Source: Myxococcales bacterium (GTDB lineage Bacteria; Myxococcota_A; Polyangia; Haliangiales; Haliangiaceae). Taken from it: a stretch of 64,000 nt of DNA. The notes under the pieces are model-generated. The model was given only the letters and a program-made list of their open reading frames with translations, was not told the DNA's origin and searched no databases. The stretch is taken from assembly GCA_016720595.1 (NCBI GenBank), contig JADKKI010000052.1, forward strand, positions 1 through 64,000, given 5' to 3'. How positions within the stretch are numbered: position 1 is the first letter of the stretch; every line of letters starts with the position of its first letter. Below, in pieces: positions 18,482 through 29,456 of the stretch. Both the position numbers and the translations under genes were made by a program.

Positions 18482-19756
18482 GTGGAGCCCTACGAGACTC
18501 AGCTCGGTCTGGCGACCGCGCTCGGCGTCGGCCTGCTGATCGGCCTCGAGCGCGAGCAATCGAAGGCGGAGCGCGGCGGCAACCAGATCGGCGGCGTGCG
18601 CACGTATCCGATCGTCGCGCTGACCGGTGCGCTGGCCACGCTGCTCGAGCCGTCGTCGATGTGGCTCCCGCTGGTGTCGCTGCTCGGGTTGTTCGCCCTG
18701 GTCGCGGTGTCGTACGCCGCGGACATCAAGCGCGATGCGGATCACGGCATGACCACCGAGATCTCGGTGATCGGGACGTACCTGCTCGGCGCGCTCGCGG
18801 TGAGTCGCGGCGTGGTCGAGCCGATGGCCAATCGGCTCTTGCTGGTGGCGGCGATCGGGGTGGTGATCACGTTCCTCCTGTCGTCGAAGGAGTGGTTCCA
18901 CGCGGTCGCCTCGCGGGTCTCGCGCGAGGACTTCTACGCGACGGTGAAGTTCCTGATCGTGGCCGTGATCGCGCTGCCCCTGCTGCCCGATCGCGATCTC
19001 GGCCCGCTCCACGCGATCAACCCGCGCACGCTCGGGCTCCTGGTCGTGACGATCTCGGGCCTGTCGTTCCTCGGCTATGTCGCGATGCGCTGGCTCGGCC
19101 CGCGCCGCGGCCTGCTCCTCGGCGCGGCTCTCGGTGGCCTGGTGTCCTCGACGGCGGTGACCTTGTCGTTCTCGCGGCGCGCGAAGGCCACGCCGGCCCT
19201 CGCCCCGGTCGCCGCCGGCGCGATCGCGATCGCGTGGACGATCATGCTCGGCCGGGTCGCGGTGCTGGTGGCCGTGGTGTGGGCCCCGCTCCTCAAGACG
19301 CTCGCGATCCCGCTCGGCGCGATGATCGCGGCCACGATCCTGGGCCTCGTGATGACGTTCCGCCGGGATCACGAGCAGCACCAGGAGATCGCGCTCAAGA
19401 ACCCGTTCGAGCTCGGCAGCGCGATCAAGGTCAGCCTGGTGTTCGGCGCGGTGCTCCTCGTCAGCCGCGCCGCGGTCACGTACGTCGGTGACAGCGGCCT
19501 CTACCTCGCGTCCGGGCTCGGCGGGACCACCGATGTCGATGCGGTGACGGTCTCCACCGCCAAGCTCGCGAGCAGCGGGATCTCGCCGCAGGTGGCGACG
19601 ATCGCGATCTCGATCGGGATCGTGGTCAACACGCTGGTCAAGACCGGGATGGCGGTGGTCGTCGGAGGCGCGCCGCTCGGCAAGCGTGTCGGCGTGACGG
19701 GCGTTCTCGTGCTGATCGCCGCCGGTCTCGGGATCGCCGCGACCGCGCTGGTATGA
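18482..19756 (+). CDS. MgtC/SapB-DUF4010 membrane protein
   Basis: This 424-residue protein starts at GTG 18482, with about 12 hydrophobic segments. The N-terminal third has the MgtC/SapB signature (GLLIGLEREQSK followed by GGVRTYPIVALTGALATLL). The remainder matches the DUF4010 pattern, including GGLVSSTAVTLSFSRRAK and a second DVDAVTVSTAKLASSGI stretch. MgtC-like proteins are linked to Mg2+ limitation and acid stress in other bacteria. The role of the DUF4010 form is unknown. The downstream peroxiredoxin promoter overlaps its stop codon. Confidence 0.85.
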   Translation: MEPYETQLGLATALGVGLLIGLEREQSKAERGGNQIGGVRTYPIVALTGALATLLEPSSMWLPLVSLLGLFALVAVSYAADIKRDADHGMTTEISVIGTYLLGALAVSRGVVEPMANRLLLVAAIGVVITFLLSSKEWFHAVASRVSREDFYATVKFLIVAVIALPLLPDRDLGPLHAINPRTLGLLVVTISGLSFLGYVAMRWLGPRRGLLLGAALGGLVSSTAVTLSFSRRAKATPALAPVAAGAIAIAWTIMLGRVAVLVAVVWAPLLKTLAIPLGAMIAATILGLVMTFRRDHEQHQEIALKNPFELGSAIKVSLVFGAVLLVSRAAVTYVGDSGLYLASGLGGTTDVDAVTVSTAKLASSGISPQVATIAISIGIVVNTLVKTGMAVVVGGAPLGKRVGVTGVLVLIAAGLGIAATALV

Positions 19757-19757
19757 T
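19752..19757 (+). promoter_or_regulatory. putative -10 box (TATGAT) overlapping upstream stop
   Basis: TATGAT ends 6 nt before ATG 19764 and contains the TGA stop of the preceding gene. There is no Shine-Dalgarno before the peroxiredoxin start. This is the closest match to the classic -10 consensus in the set. Confidence 0.5.
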
Positions 19758-19763
19758 CCGCGG

Positions 19764-20216
19764 ATGCCCGAGCTCAAGGTCGGCGACCCGATGCCCGCGA
19801 CCACCCTCGTGGGGAAGGGCGGCGCGTTCGAGCTGCGCGACAAGATCGGCAAGCCGCTCGTCGTCTACTTCTATCCGAAGGACGAGACCTACGGCTGCAC
19901 CGTGGAGGCCTGCGGGTTCCGCGACTCCTACGAGGACTTCACCAGCGCCGGCGCCGAGGTGATCGGGGTGTCGCGCGACGATGCGACCTCGCACGAGGCC
20001 TTCATCGGCAAGCACCGCCTCCCGTTCACCTTGCTCTCGGACCCGGGCGGCACGGTCGCCAAGGCCTGGGGCCTGCGTGGGACCCTCGGGCTGCCGCCGC
20101 GGGTGACCTTCGTGTTCGACAAGCAGGGCGTGGTCCGCCACAAGTTCGATTCGATGATCCGGTTCGGCAAGCACGTCGACGACGCCCTCGAGGTCGTGAA
20201 GCGCCTGCCGCGCTGA
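19764..20216 (+). CDS. peroxiredoxin, BCP/PrxQ type
   Basis: The 150-residue length is normal for the bacterioferritin comigratory protein family. The peroxidatic motif P-x3-T-x2-C is present as PKDETYGCT, with Tyr where most homologues have Pro. A second Cys five residues later (VEAC) is the usual PrxQ resolving Cys. The thioredoxin fold is evident (KPLVVYFYPKD, GVSRDDATSHEAF, LLSDPGGTVAKAWG). It reduces peroxides using thioredoxin as electron donor in the cytoplasm. The start is ATG 19764, with a TATGAT box 6 nt upstream. Confidence 0.93.
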   Translation: MPELKVGDPMPATTLVGKGGAFELRDKIGKPLVVYFYPKDETYGCTVEACGFRDSYEDFTSAGAEVIGVSRDDATSHEAFIGKHRLPFTLLSDPGGTVAKAWGLRGTLGLPPRVTFVFDKQGVVRHKFDSMIRFGKHVDDALEVVKRLPR

Positions 20217-20367
20217 GCGTGGAGGTTCGCCACACCGGGTGCTCGAGGCGTGCCCGACGCGTGACCGAACGTAGCGGTTCCCTACAGCGCAAGGCTCGAT
20301 CTGGACCCAGGGGTTCACGGTTCGCGACCGGCCGGTCACGGAACGCCGCGTGCTCGGTGGGTCCGGC

Positions 20368-21077
20368 ATGCGCCTACCGCCCCTCGCTCTGATCGTTCTC
20401 GCCCCCGCCATTGTCCCCTTGGGCCCCACGCTGGCCTTCGCAGAGCCGCAGCCCCAGCCCGAACCCACGACCACCCTCGCGAAGGCCGCCTCCGGCCCGA
20501 CCTATGACCTCGGCATCCGGATCGGGGGCTACGGCTTCCACCGCGAGGGCGACAACCGGCCCGGCGAGGGCTGGAGCCAGTGTCGGATGAACGGCCTCGG
20601 CGTGTTCGGCAGCCGCGCCCTGCGCGGACCGCTGTTCGTCGAGGCCGGCCTCGACATGTACAGCTCGGCCGACGGACCGATCGCGCCGGAGCCCACCGAC
20701 CTCCCGATCGATCGCACGAGTGGCCTCCTCAGCGCCGCGATCGGCGCGCGCATCAACGTCACCTCGTGGCTGCGGGGCTACGTGCAGCTCGGCACCGGCC
20801 TCGAGGTCACGCGCGTCTCGGTGCCGTATGGCCAGGAGCGGATCCGCGACACCAAGGTGATGCCCGAGGGCTTCTTCGGCGCCGGCGCGGAGCTGAAGCT
20901 GCTCCGCGGGACGTACTTCGGCGCGTCGCTGCGCACGCTCGTGATGGGCAACTTCGACTACGACCCGGCGCGCCTCGACATGAGCAACGGCTGGGTCGCA
21001 CCGCCGCCCGCGAGCGAGGTGTTCGACGCCTCCGCGGGCGTCGCGGCGCAGGGTCAGTTCTACGTGCGGCACGATCT

Positions 21078-21081
<4 letters not shown>
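20368..21081 (+). CDS. secreted outer-membrane beta-barrel-like protein
   Basis: This 237-residue protein starts at ATG 20368 with a signal peptide ending AFAEP and a short Pro/Gln linker. The body is strand-rich with aromatic girdles (YDLGIRIGGYGFHR, GPLFVEAGLDMYSS, AAIGARINVTSWLRGYVQLGTGLEVTRV), as in small outer-membrane beta-barrels. Its TGA stop overlaps the GTG start of the MauG-type peroxidase lipoprotein by four bases, so the two are translationally coupled and probably work at the same place. The specific function is not recognised. Confidence 0.75.
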
Positions 21082-22103
<1,022 letters not shown>

Positions 22104-22188
22104 TCGTGACCACAGCTGGACGAGGCCTGCCGCTCGTTGCCACACGCGCGGCGACCGCGTTCGACGCCGGCCGTTAGCATCGGCGTCG

Positions 22189-22662
22189 ATGCGAGCCTGC
22201 GCGTGGATCGTGGCGCTGTCCATCTGTTCCGCCGGAGCGGCACGTGCGGAGGAGCGGGCCTCCCCCGACGTCGCGACCGCGCTCCCGCTGTACCTCGGCG
22301 CGAGCACAGCGCATGGCGAGCGCACCCAGCAGACGCTGGGGATCCTCGCCGTGACCAGCCTGCTGGTCGGGCCCTCCCTCGGTCGCTGGTATGCCCACGA
22401 TCCGGCGTGGCCCGGGATCGTGTTCCGTGGCCTCGGGATGGCGGCCGTGGTCGCGGGCGCGCGGGCGGGTGGAGACGAGCCGGCCCCGTGGCCGATCCTG
22501 ATGCCGGGCGTGCTGCTCCTCGGCGTGGGTACGATCTACGACCTGTACAAGACGCCGCGCTCCGTTCAGGAACGGAACCGCTCGGTCCGCGTGCTGCCGA
22601 CGGTGCTCGTCACGCCCGCGAGCGCTCCCGTTCCCGGGCTCGTGCTCGGCGGAGGTTGGTAG
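22189..22662 (+). CDS. secreted hypothetical membrane protein
   Basis: The 157-residue reading starts at ATG 22189, with TAGCAT 8 nt upstream. A signal peptide ending ARAEE is followed by a hydrophobic region (TLGILAVTSLLVGPSLG) and another (GIVFRGLGMAAVVAGARA, WPILMPGVLLLGVGTIYDLY). The latter may be membrane helices; the pattern resembles small envelope proteins of unknown function in this phylum. It ends just before the poly-G tract and converges with pntB. The open frame starting at 22060 is an upstream extension that I reject. Confidence 0.65.
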   Translation: MRACAWIVALSICSAGAARAEERASPDVATALPLYLGASTAHGERTQQTLGILAVTSLLVGPSLGRWYAHDPAWPGIVFRGLGMAAVVAGARAGGDEPAPWPILMPGVLLLGVGTIYDLYKTPRSVQERNRSVRVLPTVLVTPASAPVPGLVLGGGW

Positions 22663-22673
22663 CGCCGTCGCGT

Positions 22674-22817
<144 letters not shown>

Positions 22818-22818
22818 C

Positions 22819-24246
22819 TCAGGCCTTGAGCGCCGCGACGACCTTCTCGACCGCGTCCTTCGCATCGCCGAACAACATCTTCGTGTTCGGCTTGTAGAAC
22901 AGCGGGTTGTCGATGCCGGCGTAGCCCGCCGCGCGACCGCGCTTGTTCACGATCACGAGCTTGGCCTTCCAGACCTGGAGGACGGGCATGCCCGCGATCG
23001 GCGACGTCGGATCGTCCTCGGCCGCCGGGTTCACGATGTCGTTCGCGCCGATCACCATGACGATGTCGGTGCTCGGGAGATCCGGGTTGATCTCGTCCAT
23101 CTCCATGACGATGTCGTACGGGACGTTCGCCTCGGCGAGGAGCACGTTCATGTGGCCGGGGAGCCGACCGGCCACCGGGTGGATCGCGAACCGCACGTTG
23201 ACGCCGCGGTTACGCAGCACCTCGGTCATCTCGCGCACCGCGTGCTGTGCGCGGCCCACCGCCATGCCGTAGCCCGGCACGATCACGACGGACTTCGCAT
23301 CCTTGAGCTGCTCGGCGAGCGAGGCCGCATCGATCTCCAGGACGTCGCCCGCGGGCTGCTGCGGTGCACCGGCGGCGGCCTTGGGAGGCGCGGCGCCGAA
23401 CCCGCCGAAGATCACGCTCCAGATCGAGCGATTCATCGCCTTGCACATGATGTACGAGAGGATCGCGCCCGACGAACCGACGAGCGCGCCGGTGATGATC
23501 AGCAGATCGTTGCCGAGCATGAAGCCGGCCGCCGCGGCGGTCCATCCCGAGTAGCTGTTGAGCATCGAGACGACCACCGGCATGTCCGCGCCGCCGATCG
23601 CCGCGACCAGGTGCACACCGAGGACACACGCCACGCCGGTGCCGATCTGGAGGCCGAGCTGGTTGCCATCCTTCGCGTAGACGTACGCCCCGCCGATCGA
23701 GACGGCGAGCATCGTGAGGTTCAGGAAGTGGCGCGCGGGGAGGAGCAGCGGCTTGCCGCCGATCTTCATGCCGAACATCTTGCCGCGCAGCTTGACGAAC
23801 GCGAGCACGGAGCCCGTGGTGGTGATCGCGCCGATCCACACGTCGATGAAGATCTCCACGCGATGGACGAGCGGCGGAGGCCCGCCACCGCCATCGCCGA
23901 ACAGATCGAGCGAGTAACCGACGAGCACCGCGGCGAGGCCGACGAAGCTGTGGAGCAAGGCCACGAGCTCGGGCATCTGCGTCATGCCGACGCGCGCGGC
24001 CATCACCGCACCGACCACGCCGCCGCCGAACACGGCGAGCATCCAGGCCTGATGGAACGAGCCGCCGGTGGCTGCGTTGGTGGTGATCGTGACCGCGATG
24101 GCGATCACCATGCCGATCACGCCGTACAGGTTGCCGCGCCGCGCGGTGACCTGGCTGGACAGCCCACGGAGGCTGAGGATGAACAGGACGCCGGCCACCA
24201 GGTAGGCGGCGTTGATCAGGAGCTGCGAGTTGAGGATTTCCTTCAT
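22819..24246 (-). CDS. pntB: NAD(P) transhydrogenase subunit beta
   Basis: This 475-residue protein begins ATG 24246 and has the PntB layout. An N-terminal membrane domain of about nine helices ([17 protein letters not shown] onward) is followed by the soluble domain III. That domain has the NADP-binding segment [18 protein letters not shown] and later [15 protein letters not shown] and [12 protein letters not shown]. Together with PntA it couples the proton gradient to hydride transfer from NADH to NADP+ in the inner membrane. It lies four bases after the pntA stop. Its 3' end abuts the poly-G tract. Confidence 0.97.
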   Translation of the reverse strand: MKEILNSQLLINAAYLVAGVLFILSLRGLSSQVTARRGNLYGVIGMVIAIAVTITTNAATGGSFHQAWMLAVFGGGVVGAVMAARVGMTQMPELVALLHSFVGLAAVLVGYSLDLFGDGGGGPPPLVHRVEIFIDVWIGAITTTGSVLAFVKLRGKMFGMKIGGKPLLLPARHFLNLTMLAVSIGGAYVYAKDGNQLGLQIGTGVACVLGVHLVAAIGGADMPVVVSMLNSYSGWTAAAAGFMLGNDLLIITGALVGSSGAILSYIMCKAMNRSIWSVIFGGFGAAPPKAAAGAPQQPAGDVLEIDAASLAEQLKDAKSVVIVPGYGMAVGRAQHAVREMTEVLRNRGVNVRFAIHPVAGRLPGHMNVLLAEANVPYDIVMEMDEINPDLPSTDIVMVIGANDIVNPAAEDDPTSPIAGMPVLQVWKAKLVIVNKRGRAAGYAGIDNPLFYKPNTKMLFGDAKDAVEKVVAALKA

Positions 24247-24250
24247 CGCA

Positions 24251-25876
24251 TCACTTCCTGAACATCGCGAGCATGCGGCGGGTCACCAGGAACCCGCCGG
24301 CGATATTGATCGTCGCGAACAAGGTCGCGGCGATCGCGACCATGGTCGAGCCGTGGAGCACACCATCGGTGCGGGTGCCGAGCAGACCACCGACGACGAT
24401 GATGCCGCTGATCGCGTTGGTCACCGACATCAGCGGCGTGTGCAGCGCGGGCGCCACGTTCCACACCACCTGGAACCCGACGAACACCGCCATCACGAAC
24501 ACCGTGAGGTGCTGGAGGAGCGCGTAGGTCTCTTCGCTCGCGACCGCATCGGCCTTGCCGAACCGCAGGCCGGCGAACGCGATCGCCGCGATCACGCCGA
24601 CGATCGTCATCACCACGCCCATCACGGGCGACGGCGGCTGCGCGGCGTGGCCGTGGCCGTGAGACTTGGCGGGGGCCGGGGCGGGCTTCGCGGCGGCCGG
24701 GGCCGGCGCGGCGACCGGGGCCGGCGCTGGCTTGGGGGCCTCGACCTTCTTCGAGGGCGGAGGCGGCCAGGTCTTCTCGCCCTTCTCGAGGACGAGCGCG
24801 GGGCGCACGGCATCGTTGTCGTGATCGACCTTGTGGCCGGCCGCGCCACCCATCTCGTCGAGGAAGTGCAGGAGGTTGGTGCCGTACAGATCGCTCGCGA
24901 CGTTCGGCATCCGGCTCGCGAGATCGGTGTACCCGACGATCGTGACGCCCTTGTGCTCGATCACCTCGCCGGGCTGGGTCAGCTCGCAGTTGCCGCCGCG
25001 CTCCGCCGCGAGGTCCACGATCACCGAGCCGGGCTTCATCAGCTCGACCATGTCGGTGAACCACAGCTTCGGCGCCGGCTTGCCCGGGATCAGCGCGGTG
25101 GTGATGACGATGTCGACGTCCTTGGCCTGCTCGCGGAACAGCGCGTACTCGGCCTCGAGGAACTCCTTCGACATCTCCTTCGCGTACCCGCCCTGCCCCT
25201 CACCGGACTCCTGGATCTTGACGGTGAGGAACTCGCCGCCGAGCGACTTCACCTGATCCTCGACGGCCGGGCGCACGTCGAACGCGCGGACGATCGCGCC
25301 GAGGCCCTTGGCGCAGCCGAGCGCCGCGAGGCCGGCCACACCACCGCCGATGATCAGCACCTTGGCAGGGCGCACCTTGCCGGCGGCGGTGATCTGCCCG
25401 GTGAAGAAGCTGCCGAACCGGTTCGCCGCCTCGATCACGGAGCGGTAGCCGGCGATGTTCGCCATCGAGGACAGCGCGTCCATCTTCTGGGCGCGGCTGA
25501 TCCGCGGCACCTGATCCATCGCGAGCACGGTCAGTTTCTTGACCGCGAGCCTCTCGAGGAGCGCGGCGTTCTCCGCCGGGAAGATGTACGAGACCAGCGT
25601 GGCGCCCTCGCGCATCTGGTCGGTCTCGCAGGTGCCATCGGCGTGCAGCACGGGCGGGCGGAGCTTGACGACGATGTCGGCGCCCCAGGCCGCGGTGCGG
25701 TCGACGACGGTGGCGCCGGCGGCCTCGTACTGCTTGTCGGGATACGCGGCGCTGTCACCAGCGCTGCTCTCGACACAGACCTCCCAGCCACCCTTCACCC
25801 ACTTCGCGACGACAGCGGGCGACGCGGCGACCCGTCGCTCCTCAGGCCGCGTCTCCTTCACGATGCCTAATTTCAT
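24251..25876 (-). CDS. pntA: NAD(P) transhydrogenase subunit alpha
   Basis: This 541-residue protein starts at ATG 25876 ([20 protein letters not shown], the usual N-terminus of domain I). It carries the NAD-binding part [22 protein letters not shown] and the conserved [21 protein letters not shown] long Ala/Pro/Lys-rich linker with a His-rich stretch (SHGHGHAA) separates domain I from the four C-terminal helices. The upstream in-frame extension to 26140 is rejected because it overlaps the divergent gene. The fusion of domain I with TM helices is the two-subunit PntA form. With pntB it generates NADPH for biosynthesis and redox defence. Confidence 0.97.
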   Translation of the reverse strand: MKLGIVKETRPEERRVAASPAVVAKWVKGGWEVCVESSAGDSAAYPDKQYEAAGATVVDRTAAWGADIVVKLRPPVLHADGTCETDQMREGATLVSYIFPAENAALLERLAVKKLTVLAMDQVPRISRAQKMDALSSMANIAGYRSVIEAANRFGSFFTGQITAAGKVRPAKVLIIGGGVAGLAALGCAKGLGAIVRAFDVRPAVEDQVKSLGGEFLTVKIQESGEGQGGYAKEMSKEFLEAEYALFREQAKDVDIVITTALIPGKPAPKLWFTDMVELMKPGSVIVDLAAERGGNCELTQPGEVIEHKGVTIVGYTDLASRMPNVASDLYGTNLLHFLDEMGGAAGHKVDHDNDAVRPALVLEKGEKTWPPPPSKKVEAPKPAPAPVAAPAPAAAKPAPAPAKSHGHGHAAQPPSPVMGVVMTIVGVIAAIAFAGLRFGKADAVASEETYALLQHLTVFVMAVFVGFQVVWNVAPALHTPLMSVTNAISGIIVVGGLLGTRTDGVLHGSTMVAIAATLFATINIAGGFLVTRRMLAMFRK

Positions 25877-25936
25877 GGACGGGCGGACGATGCCAAACCA
25901 GGGGCAGAAGCGAAAGGGCCCCGCGGGCAAAGCTGT

Positions 25937-25942
25937 TAGGTT
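25937..25942 (+). promoter_or_regulatory. putative -10 box (TAGGTT) for leaderless transcription
   Basis: TAGGTT ends 6 nt before GTG 25949, with no Shine-Dalgarno, in the divergent gap with pntA. Confidence 0.4.
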
Positions 25943-25948
25943 TCGCGG

Positions 25949-26986
25949 GTGCAGCGGATCACCGACCGCACGGGCGTTGCCTGGGCCGAGCTGACCTGGG
26001 ACGGCCCTGTCCCAAACGCGTACAACGCCGCCGCAAGATCTGCGCAGCTCGTCGAGCTTCGCGTCCCCGGTGTGCGGGTGGGCCGCGCGACGATCGATCA
26101 TCCGGTGCTCGGGCGGTGCGCGCCGATCACGAGCGATCACGGAGAATTGCTGACGGTGATCAGCGCGATCGACTGGGCCGCGCCGACCGAGATCCCCGCG
26201 ATCGCGGCTCCGGGCCGTCTGCCGGCGGGCGCGGGTGGTGTGATCCTGAATGTCCTCGCGCTGCTCGCTGGATCAAGAGCGCTCCGTTACGCGGGTCCGT
26301 ACCCCACGAGCGCGCTCTATCACTCGCTGTTGCGCTCGTTCCGGACCGAGGCCACCGAGGCCGAGTTCACCGCCGGTGGGGTTGACCGGGCCCTCCGCGG
26401 CGCGCGGGACGTGCTGCCCTTCGCATTCGTGCCGGCGCCTCACGAGCGCGTCGCGTTCCCGCGCGGTCACGCCGAGCTTCGCGACGGGCTCGAGCGCGTG
26501 GTGATCGATGGCGTCGCCTATGCCCGCGGTGGATCTCCCGCCCGCCTCGTCGAAGGCCGCGCGGAGATCTGGTTCGGCGATGCGCCGTGGGCGGAGGTCG
26601 CCACGTTCGCCGCCGATGGTGCGTTGCTCGAAGGACCCCATCCCCTGCCCGCCTGCACCAGCGACGTGATCGGCAAGGAGTTCCCCGCACCGCTGCGCGA
26701 GGCGATCGCCGAGCTCGTCGCCGAGGCCGTACCCGCACCGCTCGCCGCCGCCGCCGCCGCGCTGGTGGCACGCGGGCCGATCCGCTGGGCCGACCTCGGC
26801 GCTCGCGCCGCGCGCCGCGCGCCCGATGGGCTCGAGCTCCACGCGGCACTGTGGGATCGCCTGGCGCCCTCGGGGCTCGCGCGCGTGGCCCTCGCCCTGG
26901 CCGAGGCGCTGGCCCCGGTGGTCGCGACGGCGGTGGTCGCCGAGGCTGGGGTGGCGCTGGCACGCAGCAACTCGAACCCAGTCTGA
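25949..26986 (+). CDS. conserved hypothetical protein divergent from pntA
   Basis: The 345-residue product starts at GTG 25949. It has no signal peptide, and its helices are Ala/Leu-rich rather than membrane-like. N-terminal strands (VAWAELTWDG, QLVELRVPGVRVGRATIDHPVLG) precede a helical C-terminal half (LVAEAVPAPLAAAAAALVAR). I do not recognise a family. It is probably cytoplasmic. It shares a 72-bp intergenic region with pntA on the opposite strand. It is followed by a 710-bp region without a clear gene. Confidence 0.6.
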   Translation: MQRITDRTGVAWAELTWDGPVPNAYNAAARSAQLVELRVPGVRVGRATIDHPVLGRCAPITSDHGELLTVISAIDWAAPTEIPAIAAPGRLPAGAGGVILNVLALLAGSRALRYAGPYPTSALYHSLLRSFRTEATEAEFTAGGVDRALRGARDVLPFAFVPAPHERVAFPRGHAELRDGLERVVIDGVAYARGGSPARLVEGRAEIWFGDAPWAEVATFAADGALLEGPHPLPACTSDVIGKEFPAPLREAIAELVAEAVPAPLAAAAAALVARGPIRWADLGARAARRAPDGLELHAALWDRLAPSGLARVALALAEALAPVVATAVVAEAGVALARSNSNPV

Positions 26987-27153
26987 TTGGTCCCGCTGCA
27001 CGCTCGACCAAGAGCTGCCCGCAATTCTGTACTAAGGTTGTGAAGGAAGGCGACAGCGTTGACGATGAGGTTGACGTGGTCGTGGTCGTTGTCGCAGGTG
27101 GACGTAGTCGTGGAGGTTCCACTACTCCCCCACCGGTGCCACGCGCGATCGAC

Positions 27154-27168
27154 CTGACGTAGAACGCG
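27154..27168 (+). repeat. direct repeat copy A (15 bp)
   Basis: CTGACGTAGAACGCG, identical to copy B at 27318-27332. Flanking bases are also similar with a 2-base gap, so the match extends imperfectly to about 30 bp. Confidence 0.7.
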
Positions 27169-27317
27169 CGGCGCCGGGAGAAGCTCCGGACGATGGGGCC
27201 TCGCGCGCGGTGCTCCGAACGCAGGCGCGCGGTGCGACTGTCGACATCCGGCGCGGACGGATGGACGAACGCAATCGAGCGTTGCCCCCGCGCACCTCGG
27301 TGCTCCGCCCAATCGAT

Positions 27318-27332
27318 CTGACGTAGAACGCG
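27318..27332 (+). repeat. direct repeat copy B (15 bp)
   Basis: The second copy of CTGACGTAGAACGCG lies 164 bp downstream of copy A and in the same orientation, ahead of the DUF222-HNH gene. Confidence 0.7.
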
Positions 27333-27683
27333 GCGCTGGCATTGGCACCGAACGAGGCCGGGAGCGCGCGCGATCCCAGTACGCAGGTTCACGACGCGAT
27401 TCGACGTTCGACCACCGCGGGTTGTCCGGACGCCGGACAGTCAGATCTCGAGTGGGGGTCGATTTCCGAAGATTCCACTTGACGGCTCGGCGGAGCGCAC
27501 GCAACGCGGGCCTGTGAGACCGGCGGTTTCTTCGTCGAGGATTCGTTGGAACGCGCTGTGCGCGAAGTGGGCCGGCGCGATCGATCTGCGTCGGGTCGAG
27601 GGGCTCAGGCGCCCGCCACGCGCAGCGCAGAGCCTCCGGAAACCGGGTGGTAGAAGTGATCGTGCGCGTGACCACCCACGCGT

Positions 27684-27690
27684 GGAGGAG
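27684..27690 (+). promoter_or_regulatory. Shine-Dalgarno (GGAGGAG) for the DUF222-HNH gene
   Basis: GGAGGAG lies 6 nt before GTG 27697 and decides the start against in-frame GTG codons further upstream (for example 27682 and 27514). Confidence 0.75.
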
Positions 27691-27696
27691 GCTCTC

Positions 27697-28779
27697 GTGT
27701 TCGACAGTGCCGCAACGGAAGCGCTTCAGTCGCAGCTCTCAGACGCCTACGCGGCCACGTGCCGCGAACGGGACTGGATCGCGCTGCACGAGGAGATCAC
27801 GTCCGTCGGCAAGCAGATCGTTTGCCTCGAGGCGCGCGAGGTGGATCTCCTGCTCGAGGCCGAGGAGACCCAGCTCTACCGGCGGATGGGGTTCCCCACG
27901 ATCTATGCGTACATCGAGGCGGTGCTGCATCGGACGCACCACGTGGCCACCGAGCGCATGCGCGTGGCGCACGAGCTCCTCGAGCTGCCGCAGATCGCGG
28001 CGCAGTTCCGCGCGGGCGACCTGCCGTGGACGAGCGTTCGCGAGCTGACACGCGTGGCGACGAGGAGCACCGAGAGCGCGTGGCTCGATGCGGCGGAGGG
28101 CCAGACCTCGACGGGTGTTCAGCAGCTGGTGCGCGGCAAGGCCAAGGGCGATCTCCCAGGTGACCCGGTGGACTCGAACAAGATCCGGCACCGGATCGTG
28201 CTGGAGAACCTGTCCGAGGAGACGATGATGCTGTTCAGCCAGGCGTGCAACGCCGCATCGGATGCGAAGGGCTCCACGTGTACCGACGACGAGCTGGTGC
28301 GGGCGCTGGCCGCCGCGATGCTCGAGCCGGCATCGCAGAGCTCGCCGAGCAAGCCGCGGCACCAGATCGCGACGACGACGTGCCGCGTGTGCAAGCAAGC
28401 GCATCGGGTCGGGGCGGGGATGGAGATCGCCGTCTCCGCGCAGGAGCTCGAGCGGGTGCGGTGCGACGCGGAGGACATCGGCGATCTCGAGCGGGAGGAG
28501 CCTGGGCGCAAGCTGCAAAAGTCGATCCCCGAGGCGACCCGCCGGAAGGTGCTGGTCCGCGACAAGCACGCGTGCTCGGTGCCAGGGTGTCGATCGACCA
28601 GGTTCTTGGAAGTCCATCACATCAAGCCGCGGTCCGAAGGCGGCCGTCACGAGCTGTGGCAACTCACATCGTTGTGCGACGGCCACCACGTTTTGCTTCA
28701 CGAAGGCGTGATCGCGATCCGCGGCACGGCGCCAGACCATCTGGTGTTCGAGCTCCCGCTCGATTCCGTCGGGGACTGA
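27697..28779 (+). CDS. DUF222-type HNH endonuclease
   Basis: The 360-residue reading starts at GTG 27697, which has a strong GGAGGAG site. The N-terminal about 200 residues are helical with YRRMGFPTIYAYIEAVL, matching the DUF222 region that precedes HNH domains. The C-terminal HNH nuclease has the Cys-x4-Cys zinc site (CSVPGC), the catalytic HHIKPRSEGG and the final LCDGHH. A CRVC pair lies between. Such genes are commonly multi-copy and associated with mobile DNA in actinobacteria and myxobacteria. The 3' end carries a hairpin that includes the stop codon. Confidence 0.88.
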   Translation: MFDSAATEALQSQLSDAYAATCRERDWIALHEEITSVGKQIVCLEAREVDLLLEAEETQLYRRMGFPTIYAYIEAVLHRTHHVATERMRVAHELLELPQIAAQFRAGDLPWTSVRELTRVATRSTESAWLDAAEGQTSTGVQQLVRGKAKGDLPGDPVDSNKIRHRIVLENLSEETMMLFSQACNAASDAKGSTCTDDELVRALAAAMLEPASQSSPSKPRHQIATTTCRVCKQAHRVGAGMEIAVSAQELERVRCDAEDIGDLEREEPGRKLQKSIPEATRRKVLVRDKHACSVPGCRSTRFLEVHHIKPRSEGGRHELWQLTSLCDGHHVLLHEGVIAIRGTAPDHLVFELPLDSVGD

Positions 28780-28849
28780 ACGAGGATCAGTCCCGGCGGG
28801 GACTGAGCAGCGATCACTCTCGGCGCGGACCGGGAGCGTGGTCATTGAC
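28769..28849 (+). repeat. imperfect tandem repeat, about 27-bp unit, three copies
   Basis: Copies start at 28769, 28796 and 28823. The first two share about 20 of 27 positions; the third is more diverged. The array begins inside the last codons of the DUF222-HNH gene and includes its stop. Confidence 0.55.
28772..28794 (+). terminator. hairpin spanning the HNH stop codon
   Basis: An 8-bp perfect stem (GGGACTGA / TCAGTCCC) with a 7-nt loop contains the TGA stop in its 5' arm. No T-tract follows. It could terminate or stabilise the transcript, or be one unit of the tandem repeat that happens to be palindromic. Confidence 0.4.
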
Positions 28850-29009
28850 AGTCGAAGAGTTGAACGAAGCCAGCGTGGACGACGCTGGACCCGGGGACCC
28901 GAGATGCAGGTCACCAGCACTTGAGGAACCGCACGTCCGGATCAGTCAGCGTGAGGCGTTACGTATCCACTCCGGGTCCAAGAATACGCCCTCCAATGTT
29001 GGCGCGGAT

Positions 29010-29456
29010 TCAGGGGCACGAAGTGACATCGTGCTCCTCGCCCAAGCACCTCATGCATATGTATTCGTAGGGCGCGAATCCCCGCCCAGATGGAAGTACT
29101 AGCTCCTCGGCGCGTAGATCATTGCCCTGAGAACAGAGCAAGTCCGAGCAGCTCCGGGCACATGCTCCTGCCCTGACGATACCCGAGTAGCGCAGGCTGC
29201 CCAGTGCATAGAATTCCAGGACCACCACGGGCGCTTCCTGGGCGGTCAGGTAGTCGTCGTAGGAGCGTTCGATTCGAGCCAGACGGCCACTCGCATCGAC
29301 AGCGAGGTCGATCGAGGAGCCATCCACTCGCACGTCCGTGATCGACGACTCCACTGATGTCACAGCGGACAGCACGAACGGCAGAGGCTCCATGTCCGGT
29401 CCTGAGCAGGACGCCAGAACACATGCGATCGCCGCGTGATTGACAAGGGAGGGCAT
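29010..29456 (-). CDS. Cys-rich predicted lipoprotein
   Basis: The 148-residue reading begins at ATG 29456 (MPSLVNHAAIACVLASCSG), with a lipoprotein site at Cys17. The frame is open upstream to 29540, but that extension gives no signal. The middle region is beta-type (VRVDGSSIDLAVDASGRLARIE). The C-terminus has paired cysteines (GACARSCSDLLCSQ, CMRCLG) that could be disulfides. GC is lower and codon use slightly different from the flanking genes. It converges with the DUF222-HNH gene, so it may belong to the same exchangeable segment. Function unknown. Confidence 0.55.
   Translation of the reverse strand: MPSLVNHAAIACVLASCSGPDMEPLPFVLSAVTSVESSITDVRVDGSSIDLAVDASGRLARIERSYDDYLTAQEAPVVVLEFYALGSLRYSGIVRAGACARSCSDLLCSQGNDLRAEELVLPSGRGFAPYEYICMRCLGEEHDVTSCP

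Larger units (their letters stand above)
26987..27696. other. 710-bp repeat-bearing region without a clear gene
   Basis: No open frame here looks like a genuine gene. A 15-base sequence, CTGACGTAGAACGCG, occurs twice in direct orientation (27154-27168 and 27318-27332), 164 bp apart, within a longer imperfect match. A third, weaker CGATCGATCTG-type copy lies near 27577. A GT-rich low-complexity stretch (about 27060-27120) repeats short GTCGTGGTCGTTG-like units. The region leads directly into the DUF222-HNH gene, a class that is often multi-copy, so these may be duplicated flanks or decayed remnants. This is inference. Confidence 0.45.
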
